Below, piece after piece: positions 1 to 9,724 of a stretch of DNA of 64,000 nucleotides. A model generated the notes under the pieces. The model worked only from the letters and a program-made list of their open reading frames with translations, ran no database searches and was not told where the DNA came from. The DNA comes from Bryobacterales bacterium. Its GTDB lineage: Bacteria > Acidobacteriota > Terriglobia > Bryobacterales > Bryobacteraceae. A program made the translations under genes and the position numbers. Position 1 is the first letter of the stretch. Each line of letters begins with the position of its first letter. Location of the stretch: the NCBI GenBank assembly GCA_016721425.1, contig JADKID010000038.1, forward strand, positions 1-64,000, given 5' to 3'.

Positions 1-2
1 CC

Positions 3-47
3 ATGGCCGCGGCCCACGAGGCGATGGCGAAAGAGGTCGGAAAGTAG
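3..47 (+). CDS. possible C-terminal tail of a gene cut by the left edge
   Basis: An open frame enters from the left edge and ends at a TAG at 45-47. The visible residues are Ala/Glu/Lys-rich (MAAAHEAMAKEVGK). This is too short to assign a family, and it may be a chance open frame. Confidence 0.25.
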   Translation: MAAAHEAMAKEVGK

Positions 48-261
48 CGGCCCCGCCGGTCCTTGTCGACACAAGCAGGAGTCGTCCGAGCTACTCGCGG
101 GCAAGCATTTGAATCACCTGTCCCGCACCGGCGCCCAGAGGGTTGCCGGTGCGGTACATTTTGAAGCAGCGAGAAGAGCCCGACTCAGAAGCGGTTTCCG
201 GGAGAACCGACGTAGGGGAAGTGGCGAGCGTTAGTGCACTCCTCGTGCCGACTGGAACAAG
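48..261. other. intergenic stretch at the left edge
   Basis: This stretch lies between the left-edge tail and the stop codon of the P1B ATPase. I see no RNA gene, repeat or convincing terminator. The plus-strand open frame here is antisense to the end of the ATPase and shows no protein-like composition. Confidence 0.4.
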
Positions 262-2447
262 TCAGGCTGCCCGACCGCTATCGCGAAGTAGCCTTAGCGC
301 ATTCGCCATAACGAGCAGCGATACGCCCATGTCCGCCGCGATGGCCGCCCAAAGTGACGTGACCCGCAAGTGTGAGTCCGACAAACAGCGCCTTCACCGC
401 CAGGGATAGAAAAATGTTCGTGCGGATGATGGCCAGCATCCGCCTGGAGTGCTGAACTAACCAGGGCAGCCTGGTGAGGTCGTCCGACATTAGGGCGATA
501 TCGGCAGTTTCGATGGCGGTGTCGCTTCCACCGGCTCCCATAGCGATGCCGAGCGAGGCGCGCGCCAGCGCCGGTGCGTCGTTGATGCCGTCACCGACCA
601 TCGCCACAGTCTGGTGTCTGCCCACAAGGCTCTCCACCGCAGTCACTTTTTTCTTCAGGCAGCAACTCCGCCTCGATTTCAATCACGCCGGCCTCTCTCG
701 CAATGGCCTCTGCCGTACCTCGGTTGTCGCCAGTCAGCATCACAAGATGATCGACGCCCAGCGAGCGAAGCTGTCTGATCGCCGTCGCGGCCTGTGGCCG
801 GATACGGTCTGCCAGGGCGAGGAACCCACACACATGCTCGTCGTTTCCAACAACGACGACCGTGTGGCCGGTTGCGGAGAGCGATTCGAGTTGCTCGTGC
901 ACCTCGGAGTCTCCTGAGCGAGTTCTTCCAGCAGGCGATGCGAGCCTAGCCAGAACTCCCGGCCATCCCATCGGCCTCGAATTCCCTTGCCAGGGACAGC
1001 GCGAACATCCGAAGCGGCTTGAACGGCGACTCCCTGGCTAAGAGAATACTCAGAATGGCGACGGCCAAAGGATGATCGCTGTGCATCTCCATGGCTGCAG
1101 CTCTCCCCAGCAACTCAGTCTCGGTATGCCCGTTCAGAGCACTCACTTGCGCCACCGCGGGCTTGCCCTCCGTCAGCGTGCCGGTTTTGTCGAAGGCCAT
1201 CGCCTTGAGTCTCCCGGGGATTTCCATAGGCCCCGCCCTTGATCAGGACGCCGTGCCGGGCGGCGGCGGCAATCGCGGCGACGACACTGACTGGCGTCGA
1301 GATGACCAATGCGCAAGGGCAGGCGATGACCAACAGAACGAGCGCCTGATAAAGCCATCGATCGAGGGGCTGGCCCCACATCAGAACTGGAACGACGATA
1401 ACGAGCAAGGCGAGTGCCATGACCGCGGGGGTGTAATGACGGGCAAATCGATCCACCCACTGTTCGGAGGGGGATTTCTTCTGCTGCGCCTCGGAAACGA
1501 GGCGGATGATTCGGGCCAGGGTCGTGTCGCCGCTCAGTTTGGTGGAGCGGATTTCCAGTACGCCCTGGCCATTCATCGACCCCGCAAAGACTAAAGATCC
1601 TGGACCTTTCAAAACTGGAAGGCTTTCACCCGTGATGGGCGCCTGATTGACGTCGCTCGTCCCCGCCAACACTTCGCCATCGAGCGGCATTCGCTCACCG
1701 GGTCGAACGATGAACCGCGAATCAACCGGAACGGTCTCAGGCCGCAACTCCTGGATCGCACCGTCGCTCCCGACCACCCTGACGACCGCAGGTGCAAGAT
1801 CCAGAAGCTTCTCGATCGCGCGCCGGGCGCGGCCAATACTCCACGACTCGAGCGTGAGCGAGAGAGAGAACAGGAAGGAGACCGTCGCGGCCTCGAACCA
1901 CTCGTCGATCGTGACCGCTCCAAGGACCGCGATTACCATCAAGAGATTCATGTCCGGCCGCACGCGACGGACGGCGAAGAGCGCCTTCGGCAGGACGAAG
2001 TAGATTCCCGCCGCGATTGCCAGGAGGTAGAGGAACCGCGCCGCTAGCGGCGCCGCCTCAGCGTGGCCCAGACCCTCCGATCCGATCGCCGAAGTGAGAC
2101 CACCTGCAATCAGCACATGAACCGCAAAGGCTGCGGACGTCAAGATGCCGCTGGTGGCTGTGAGCGCCAATCGGCCTCGCCGTGCCCACCATGTGGACTC
2201 GTGCGGAACCTGCGCCGGCTCGATAGGCCGAGCGCGCATACCCGTTCGCCCGATGGCTTCGATCAGCCGTCCTTGATCTTCGGGGGCCAGACCAGCTACG
2301 CTCATCACGCCGTTCAGGACATCGAATGCGAGCCGGTCGTCACCCCCCGACTATCGGGCCGATTTCCCGCCTGAGGATGCCAACCTCTTCGGCGCAATCC
2401 ATGCCTTCGATCTTGTACCTGAGAACCGGTTGAATGGGACGTGCCAT
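262..2447 (-). pseudogene. P1B-type heavy-metal-translocating ATPase (ZntA/CadA-like), frameshifted
   Basis: This would be an inner-membrane ATPase exporting divalent soft metals (Zn/Cd/Pb type). In order along the minus strand one sees an N-terminal metal-binding segment with GMDCAEE, membrane segments, the actuator segment ending in ITGESLP, the metal-site helix with IACPCALVIS, the phosphorylation motif DKTGTLTEG, a nucleotide-binding region, and the hinge motif MVGDGINDAPALA. The reading frame shifts near 2345 (in a run of six G), 1230, 970, 912, 650 and 340. Joined, the pieces give about 728 residues, the normal length for ZntA/CadA, so nothing large is missing. The start ATG at 2447 lies 4 bp after the czcA stop, so it is the last gene of the metal operon. 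Whether the frameshifts are biological decay or sequencing indels cannot be told from sequence; their density favours indels. The family call is firm, the metal specificity is inferred. Confidence 0.85.
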
Positions 2448-2451
2448 TGCG

Positions 2452-5400
2452 TCAATCCCCCTCTCTTGATTCCCAACTCAACACCATTGTCGGCAGCACG
2501 AGCAGGGTGAGGAGCGTGGAGGTCGCCAGTCCGCCGATCACGACGGTGGCCAATGGCCGCTGCACCTCCGCACCTGCGCTGGACGACAGCGCCATCGGCA
2601 GGAAGCCGAAACTCGCGACAGCCGCCGTCATCAGCACGGGCCGGAGCCTCGACGAGGCTCCGCTTCGAACCGCTTCGGCCCAACTCACGCCGGATTGCTT
2701 GTGTTGGTTGATGAACGCCATCATCACGACTCCGTTCAATACTGCCACCCCCGAGACGGCGATGAATCCGACGCCAGCGCTCATCGAGAACGTCAGGTCG
2801 CGTGCAAGCAGCGATAGGATCCCGCCCGTGATGGCGAAGGGTATTCCGGTGAACACCAGCGCAGCTTGCCCGACGGAGCGGAAGGTGATGAACAGCAGAA
2901 CGAAAATGAGCAGGAAGGTGAGCGGAACCACCACCATCAGGCGAGCCCTGCCGGAATCGAGGTGCTCGAACAAGCCACCCCAGACCATGAGGTATCCGGG
3001 CTTAAGTTTCACCGATTGCAGGACCCTGGACTGCGCTTCCGCCACGAAGCTGCCGACGTCGCGTCCCCGCACGTTCGCCTCGATCGAGATTCGTCGTTGG
3101 CCGTTCTCCCGGCTGACCTCGAGTGGACCCTCCTCGCATTTTAGACTCGCGAGCTGAGCCAGCGGAATGTTCTGCCCCGTGGGCGTTGCCACCAACAGAT
3201 TGGCGAAGTCGCTCGCGCTGGAGCGTACTGAAGGGTCGAGCCGCACGACGAGACCGAAGCGCTTGAATCCTTCAGGACACGGCCCGCCTCCGAGCCTGCA
3301 ATCGCCGTCTGGATCAACTCCTGAACGTCGAAACGTTGATCCCGTGGCGCGCGATGGCCTCGCGGTTGGCCTTGATGCTGAGCACCGGCTGGCCGCTCAA
3401 CTGCTGGACCTTCAGGTCGGCGACGCCTCTCACGCCAGCTACGACTTTGGCGACGCGGCCGGCTCTGCTCGCGCATCCATCAAGGTCCTCCCCGAAGATC
3501 TTGATGACGATATCGGAGCAAGCCCACGCCTTCGATCAATTCCATCATTCGGAACTCAATCGGTTGAGAGAAGGTGTAGGCCATCGTCGGAAGCTCCTTC
3601 AGCTTGGCCTCCATCTTTTCCACCAGTTCTTCGCGCGATGCCGCAGAGGTCCACTCTTCCCGCGGCTTCAGCAGGACGTAGGTGTCGCTGAGGTTGATGC
3701 CCATCGGATCGGTGGCGATCTGCGGCCGGCCGATGCGCGTCACGGTCTCAGTGACTTCCGGGACCTCCTGCAGCGCCTGCTCCATGGAGTTGGTCATGTT
3801 CACCGACTCGGGCAAGGAGACGCCAGGAAGTCTGGCGGCATTGATCGCGAGAGCATCCTCCTCGAGCTTTGGCAGAAACTCCGACCCAAGCCGCGTGGCC
3901 AGAGCGCCACAGGCGATGACGATCGCCAGCGCGATCGAAATCGTCAGCCCTCGATGGCGAAGCGTGAATTCGAGAACCGGCACATAGAGGCGCTGCAGGC
4001 GCCTCACGACCGGGTTCTCTTCCTCCATCTCGCCCTCCGTCCGTGCCGTTTGCGGCGACTTTCCCTCCTTGAGGAAGATGGCGCACAGCGCCGGAATCAG
4101 CGTCAGGCTCAGAACGAGCGCTCCCGAAAGCGCGAGGATCACGGTGAGTCCCATGGGGCGGAACATCTTGCCCTCTATCCCAACGAGGGACACGATAGGC
4201 AGGTAGGCTGCAATGATCAGGATTTCGCCGAACTGGCTCGCCTTGCGTACCTCGACGCTGGCGGCCAGAATCGCCGCGCGGCGTTCCTGGCCGCTCAACG
4301 CCCGGCCGAGCCGATGGCGCTCCTGCGACAATCGCCGCACGCAGTTCTCGACGATGATCACCGCCGCATCGACAATCAGCCCGAAGTCGATCGCGCCGAG
4401 GCTCATCAGGTTTGCCGAGATGTTGAATTGCCTCATGCCAATGATGGCTACCAGCATCGATAGTGGAATCGCGGCCGACACGATCAGGCCCGCCCGGATC
4501 TGCAGCAGGAAGAGGAACAGCACCGCGACGACGATCAAGCCGCCCTCCGCGAGGTTTTTTCACCGCCGTACGTACGGTGCGGTCCACCAGATCCCTCCGG
4601 TCATAGAAGATGTTTATTCCGACTCCCGGTGGCATCGCCTTCTCTACCTGCTTGAGTCTTTCTACGACGCGCCCAGCGACCTGCCGGCTGTTCTCGCCCT
4701 TGAGCATCATCGCCACGCCCATGACGGTCTCGCCCTTGCCGTTTCGCGTCGCTGCACCCTGCCGGATCTGCGATCCGTATCGTACCGTAGCCACCGAGCG
4801 CACATACACTGGTGTTCCTCCGCCTGCGGCCAACACCACATTCTCGATGTCGCGCAGCGACTCAATCATGCCGACGCCCCGGATCAGTTGCTGCTCGCCG
4901 CCGCGCTCCAGATACGCGCCGCCGACATTCAGGTTGTTGCGCTTGAGCGCCTCGATCACCTGCGGCACCGTGAGCCGGAAGCCGACCAGCTTCGCTGGGT
5001 CCACCAGAACTTCGTACTGCTGCTCCTCGCCCCATAGCTGTTGACCTCAATCACGCCCGGTACGGTCCGAAGCTGAGGCTTGATGAACCAGTCGAGCACC
5101 GTCCGGAGTTCCATCAGGCTGTACCTCTTGGGCGAGCCGGGCTGAACTTCCAGGGTGAATTGCACGATCTCCCCCAGACCGGTGCTCACCGGCGCCAGTT
5201 CCGGAATGACCCCATCGGGCAACTGCTGTTGCGCCTCCAGTAGCCTCTCGAGCACGAGTTGCCTGGCACGGTAGATATCGACGCCGTCATTGAAGACCAC
5301 GGTCACCTGCGACAGCCCGAACTGCGAGATCGAACGCACTTCCTCTTTCTGCGGAAGATTGCTCATTGCGACCTCGATCGGGAAGGTGACGTACTGCTCC

Positions 5401-5582
5401 ATCTCAAGTGGCGTGAACGAGGGCGCTTTCGTATTGATCTGCACCTGATTGGTGGTCACATCGGGAACCGCGTCCACGGGAAGGTCGAGCGCGGCGTAGA
5501 CGCCGGCGATCACCAACAATCCCGCCAGCGCCACCACGGCGTAGCGGTAACGAATGCTCCAGGCCAATGCGCGATCAATCAT
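2452..5582 (-). pseudogene. CzcA/CusA-family heavy-metal RND efflux pump, frameshifted
   Basis: This is the inner-membrane proton-driven pump of a tripartite metal efflux system. The N-terminus (RALAWSIRYRYAVVALAG) and the segment following it, with PVDAVPDVTTNQVQI, are characteristic of the heavy-metal RND branch. Central membrane helices (FGLIVDAAVIIVENCVRR) carry the acidic residue typical of the proton relay, and the last helices end near the TGA at 2452. Frame changes occur near 5033, 4555 (in a run of six A on the coding strand), 3515, 3335 and 3265. The summed length of about 1043 codons is normal for CzcA. The start ATG at 5582 overlaps the czcB stop by 8 bp, and the P1B ATPase begins 4 bp downstream, so the genes form one operon. 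The symbol is left empty because czcA and cusA cannot be separated here. Confidence 0.88.
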
Positions 5583-6780
5583 GGCCGTGCTCCGATTCCA
5601 GTTCCTTGGCCAGGAACGCCGACTTGAGTTGGAACGCGCCCTTCACGACGACGGGTTCTCCCTCTTTTAGACCCCCGCCGATCTCAAGCCGGGTGCCATC
5701 GCCCAACACCTGCACTTCGCGCGCCTCGAAGTGCAGATCTGCCTTTCTGACAAAAACGACCTGCCTGCGGTTGATGGTCTGGACCGCTTCGGAGGAGTAC
5801 GGTCAGCGCCATGTGCGTGTCCGTGGTCGGGATCGCAGATTCGCGAACATCTCGAGTTTCAATTTGCCTCCAGGGTTGGCAAGTTCGCAGCGGACGGCGG
5901 CCGTGCGCGTCTGCGGATTGAGGATGTCCTTGATCGCCGCCACCCTGGCCTCGAAGACCTCGCCGGCGTAGGAATCCACGGTGATGAACACGGGCTGATT
6001 GATCCGAATCCGGCCAAGGTCCTTCTCATACACCTGAGCCTCGACATACACGCGGCTGAGGTCGGCGACCGAAAAGAGGATGCTGCTCGAATCGATTACA
6101 TCGCCCGGCGCGGCTTCGGTCTTGATGACGACGCCGGCAAAGGGCGCACGAATCGTCGTCAGGGATGCGTCACCGTTGAAAGAGGCCCCGAAGCGTTTGA
6201 GCCGGGTCTCGATCCCCGCCAGGGTGCTCTGCTGCGCGCGTACGGCCTCTTCCAGCGCCCTGGCTTCGGACTCGGCGGCTTCGTATTCCTTGGCCGGAAC
6301 GGCGCCGACCTCCAGGAGGTTTCGGGCTCTGTCGGCCTGACGCCGGGAATTCGCCAATTGGATTCGGATGCGCTGAAGTTCGGCGCGTGCGGCATCGATC
6401 TGACTCGATAGCTCGCCAGCCTCGATGTTGTCGAAGTGGGCCAACACCTGGTCCTTTTCCACGCGGTCGCCGATCCTGGCCAGCACCCGCATAACGCGTC
6501 CGCGCGCCAGAGGGCGGAGGTGAACAATGCGGCTGTCGATGGGTTGCACCGTTCCGGTCGCCTTGATCTGGACCTCGACCTTGCCGGGCTTCACCTCCTC
6601 GATGACGAGCCCGGCGCGGCGCTGGGCTTCGGCGCTCAACTCGACGACGTTCGCTTCTTCGATGTGTTTTTCGGCGTGCGCTTCGTCGCCCGTTCTTTCG
6701 GGCCTGACGGCTTCCGCCGCCTCCTTCCTCGCGCAGGATGCCAGGGCAAGGCACAGGACAAACAGTATTCCGTATCTCAT
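5575..6780 (-). pseudogene. CzcB-like periplasmic adaptor of RND efflux, frameshifted near its C-terminus
   Basis: This is the membrane fusion protein that links the RND pump to the outer-membrane channel. It begins with a lipoprotein-type signal (MRYGILFVLCLALASCA, with Cys in the lipobox). Two lipoyl-like halves flank an alpha-helical hairpin rich in Arg/Glu/Ala, followed by a beta-barrel segment (APFAGVVIKTEAAPGDVI). The uninterrupted part is 325 residues. The remaining C-terminal portion resumes after frame changes near 5832 and 5790 and can be read to a TGA at 5575 (ending SEHGHD). The ATG at 6780 overlaps the upstream TolC-like gene in an ATGA, which indicates translational coupling. 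Family call firm; metal specificity inferred from the operon. Confidence 0.85.
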
Positions 6781-8065
6781 TGCAGTTCTCCTCCGCTGGC
6801 CCTTTCGAGGTCCGCCATTCCGCGTTGCACTTCGAGCTTTGCGTCCACCGCCGCCAGTTGCGTATCGAGCAGCCGGCGCTGCTCGTTGAGTACGTCTAGC
6901 AAACGGAGTTGACCGAGCCGGTAGGCGCTCTGGATCACTTCCAGGTTCTTGCCGGCTTGTCGCAATACGGTCTGATCCAACATTTGGTAGGCTTGGCGCG
7001 CGCTCGTGTACCGCACCCAGGCCGACTCGACCTCCAGCGGAATGGAACGTTCGAGAAACTCGCGCCGGTACTGCGCGCCTCGCGTTCTCGCCACCGCGGC
7101 TTCGATGTTGCCGAGGTTGCGGCTGCGCCCGAACAGTGGAATCGAGACTCCGACGGTTAGCACGTCGTCGCGGTCGCGCAGGACAGTTGGGATGCCTCCC
7201 GGCGTCAGCCCCAGTTGCTCGTCGAATCGCGAATAGACGCGGTTGTATCCGGCCGAGAGCGTGACGTCCGCTTTGCCTTCGGCCTGCGCTAGCGACCCTT
7301 GAGCCTCGCCCTGTTGCCGGACGAGTTCGGCGGCTCTCAGGTCGGGGCGTTGCGCCAGCGACTTCTTCTGGAGTTCCCCAAGATCCAGCCGGACTTCCGC
7401 GAGCGGCCCGGTGACTGGCGGTTCAACAGCCCGCGAATCCTGCAGTCCCGCGAGCTTGGCCAGTTCGGCGCGCGCCGCCTGCATCCTTCCGGCGATCGCC
7501 GCGCGTTGCGCCTCGGTCCGGCTCAACTCAACGAGGAGGAGGTCGCGTTCGAGCGCCGCCGCATCGCCCTGTTCGACGCGGGCCTTCGTCAATTCCAGCG
7601 AACGGCGGTAGGCCTGTTGCAGTCGCTCGACGATCTGCAGTCGCTCGTCCTCGGCGGCATACTCCGCGTATCGGGCCCGGACCTCGAATCGAAGCTGGCG
7701 AACCCGTTCGTCGTACTCCGCCTCGGCGAGGGCAAGCTGTTTCTCGGCGACCCGAATCCGCAGGGGCCGCTTTCCAGCGGTCTCCAAAGTCTGCGAGATG
7801 CCTGCGCCGAACTGCTCCTCGCCGACAGTGCCGAGCGGCCGGCCGGTGGTCCCGCTCGCTTCCAACGTAGGCGCGGGCCGACGCCCGCCTGGCGCAGCAA
7901 GCCTCGCGCCTCGTCGATCCGCTGACTGACAGCCAGCAGATCCCGGTTGCTCTCTATCGCTTTTGCCAGCAACGCGCTTGGGGACGAATCCGGCTTGGTT
8001 TGAGCCAAACCGGGGACGGCCAACCATGCGGCTGCCAGGCCGACGGTGAGTCGGATGGTAGACAC
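6777..8065 (-). pseudogene. CzcC-like outer-membrane efflux channel (TolC superfamily), one frameshift
   Basis: This is the outer-membrane channel of the tripartite metal efflux pump. The GTG start at 8065 opens a signal peptide (TIRLTVGLAAAWLAVPGLAQ). The body has the long Ala/Gln/Arg/Leu heptad-like helices and the internal duplication of OEP proteins, with the conserved barrel turn LTVGVSIPLFGR. One frame change near 7880 separates the first 60 residues from the rest. Combined length is about 429 residues, normal for CzcC. The stop overlaps the czcB ATG by 4 bp. The gene upstream on the same strand is the small Cys-rich protein, 39 bp away. Confidence 0.85.
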
Positions 8066-8104
8066 ACGAACCTCCAGGGAATCGATTTCGGATTCGGCGG
8101 AAGG

Positions 8105-8398
8105 TCAGGCTTTGGGTGGGTGGTAGATCGAGGAGGGCTGCCGCTCGACCTGGCGAGGTTCAATGGGGTCGAGGCTTGTGATGACCAAGACGCTGGCATC
8201 GAGCAGCACTGGTTGGACGACAATCACGTGAGCGCAGCAGCAGATGCAGTTGTCATCGCTTTGCTGTGGGTTGCCGTCCTGCGGGTAGCCGAAGCTCTCG
8301 CACTGCTCCGGCGCAAGCACTTCGCACGCGTACAATTCCGCACTCGTGAGCAGCAGTAGAAACACCGCCACAAACCGGAATATGGACGAACGAGCCAT
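8105..8398 (-). CDS. small exported Cys-rich protein at the head of the metal efflux operon
   Basis: This 97-residue protein has a clear signal peptide (FRFVAVFLLLLTSAELYA) followed by a mature part with Cys residues concentrated in ECEVLAPEQCESFG-like and NCICCCAH segments. The C-x-C-C-C-x-H cluster is a plausible soft-metal ligand set. No named family is recognised. Its place 39 bp upstream of the czcC-like gene, on the same strand, suggests it is the first gene of the czc operon and acts in the periplasm on the same metal. The metal-binding role is inferred only from composition and context. Confidence 0.7.
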   Translation of the reverse strand: MARSSIFRFVAVFLLLLTSAELYACEVLAPEQCESFGYPQDGNPQQSDDNCICCCAHVIVVQPVLLDASVLVITSLDPIEPRQVERQPSSIYHPPKA

Positions 8399-8474
8399 TC
8401 AACTTCTACTATAGCATTGTGTTTCGATCTTCCCGGCATTGCGATCTCCAATCCACACACGTAAGGCGCCGGCC

Positions 8475-8801
8475 GTGAGATCGCTGCTCTGGTACGGCAT
8501 TGCCGCCCTCGCGGAAATTGGTGGATGCTTCGCGTTTTGGGCTTGGCTGCGCATGCACATGAGCCCGCTCTGGCTCATTCCGGGGCTGGTTTCGTTGATC
8601 GTTTTCGCTTTGGCTCTAACGAGAATAGAGACGGAACACGCGGGCAGGGCTTACGCGGCATATGGCGGCGTCTACATTCTCGCCTCGCTCCTTTGGCTCT
8701 GGGCCGTGGAAGGGGCCGTGCCCGATCGCTGGGATACGCTCGGCGCCTCCATTTGTCTGGCAGGCGCCGCCGTGATCCTCTTTAGCCCGCGAGGTTCGTA
8801 G
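8475..8801 (+). CDS. YnfA/UPF0060 family small membrane protein
   Basis: This is a four-helix inner-membrane protein of about 108 residues. The family signature is visible: LWYGIAALAEIGGCFAFW at the start, then the central RAYAAYGGVYI and LWAVEGAVPDRWDTLGA. It is distantly related to small multidrug transporters; substrate unknown. The GTG at 8475 is preferred because it begins right at the family N-terminus; an upstream TTG at 8439 would add 12 residues that do not fit. It is divergent from the metal operon, with about 75 bp between starts, and may share its control region. The open frame is intact. Confidence 0.85.
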   Translation: MRSLLWYGIAALAEIGGCFAFWAWLRMHMSPLWLIPGLVSLIVFALALTRIETEHAGRAYAAYGGVYILASLLWLWAVEGAVPDRWDTLGASICLAGAAVILFSPRGS

Positions 8802-8871
8802 AGCCGATGGACTGCTCAATCCGGCTCCATCATCAATGCTTGTGGGCCGGAGCCGCCTCCCCCGATCCAGC

Positions 8872-9200
8872 CTACTGAGCCTTCGGCTTCGGCGCTGGCA
8901 CCCCGAGCAGGATCTCGTTCGCCATGATCTCGCCAGTAGGCAGCTTCGATCCGATGACACCCACTTTCTCACCCTGACGCATCTGGCTCTTTTCAGCCGG
9001 CTTCTCGTTCCGTTCGAACTTCGTCTTGCTGGAGTACTTCACCTTCACGATGCCCGTCTTAGTCCTAAGGTCGAAACCGTCCGACGCACGTGCTCATATT
9101 TCACCGCGTCGTCAGGATATGGATCCGGGCTGACCGGAGTTTGATCTGCGCTCGAGGAGGTGCACGTGTGCTGGACATCGGCAAGTGACTTTGAGCACAA
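8872..9200 (-). pseudogene. remnant of a small exported protein of unknown function
   Basis: Reading the minus strand back from a TAG at 8872 gives a protein-like C-terminus with the segments VKVKYSSKTKFERNEK, MRQGEKVGVIGS and GEIMANEILLGVPAP. This resembles small beta-strand-rich exported domains of the DUF5666 type, but I cannot confirm the family. Upstream the frame is lost near 9080, where an adjacent frame continues with TPVSPDPYPDDAVKYEHV. No clear start codon or signal peptide can be joined without further frame changes. Treated as a broken gene. Confidence 0.4.
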
Positions 9201-9454
9201 AGGCCAAAGCTAAAATGCCTTTGAGAAGGAGATGGCCCGAATGGACCAACAGAGGCGCAGACCAGAAGAGGCGGAAGCAGTGTTCTGCCGCTGCTCCTCC
9301 AGGCTGAAGTCCAAGTCCTGTCCCAAAACTGTGCCAAAACCCCATCTGATTGGGTGCCTTGAGGTTACTGACCGAGCGAGAGCAGATTCCCCAAGTTGTT
9401 GAAAACAGAGCAATCAGTATAGAGCCATTGGAGGGTTTGGAGCCGGTACCTGTA

Positions 9455-9496
9455 CTTCGTAATCAGCAGGTCGCCGGTTCGATCCCGGCGGTTCCA
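9455..9496 (+). repeat. tRNA-Thr-like 3'-half fragment (anticodon loop to T arm), possible att remnant
   Basis: The segment reads as an anticodon loop with CGT (Thr) followed by the variable loop and a complete T arm (GCCGG stem, TTCGATC loop, CCGGC stem), ending with TTCCA. The 5' half of a tRNA (acceptor and D arm) is absent upstream and the 3' acceptor strand is truncated. Such 3' halves are the usual footprint left where integrative elements insert into tRNA genes. No integrase is visible nearby on this side. Confidence 0.5.
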
Positions 9497-9724
9497 GATG
9501 TCTTTGGAGAACAGGCCTATGACTCAAAACCCGAAAACTGGACCACGTCAAACTAAAGTTACGCTGGCGTGATTCCGCAGTAGCATGCCGTGGCCCAGTG
9601 TAGGCGGTTGGCTGAGCTGGACAAAGGCAGCGAGTACCTGCACTACCTCGCGGGAATCCCGAATGAAATCTCGAATGAAAAGAAAGCCGGTGAGGATCTC
9701 CTGCGCCCAACGCTCTTAGGATCT

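Noticed and set aside
8818..8866. CGGCTCC ... GGAGCCG hairpin after the YnfA-like gene
   Set aside because: The loop is long and no T-run follows, so it is not supported as a terminator.
9414..9710. 98-residue minus-strand open frame with SNRRPADYE
   Set aside because: This phrase is a well-known false translation across tRNA sequences; it is antisense to the tRNA-Thr fragment.
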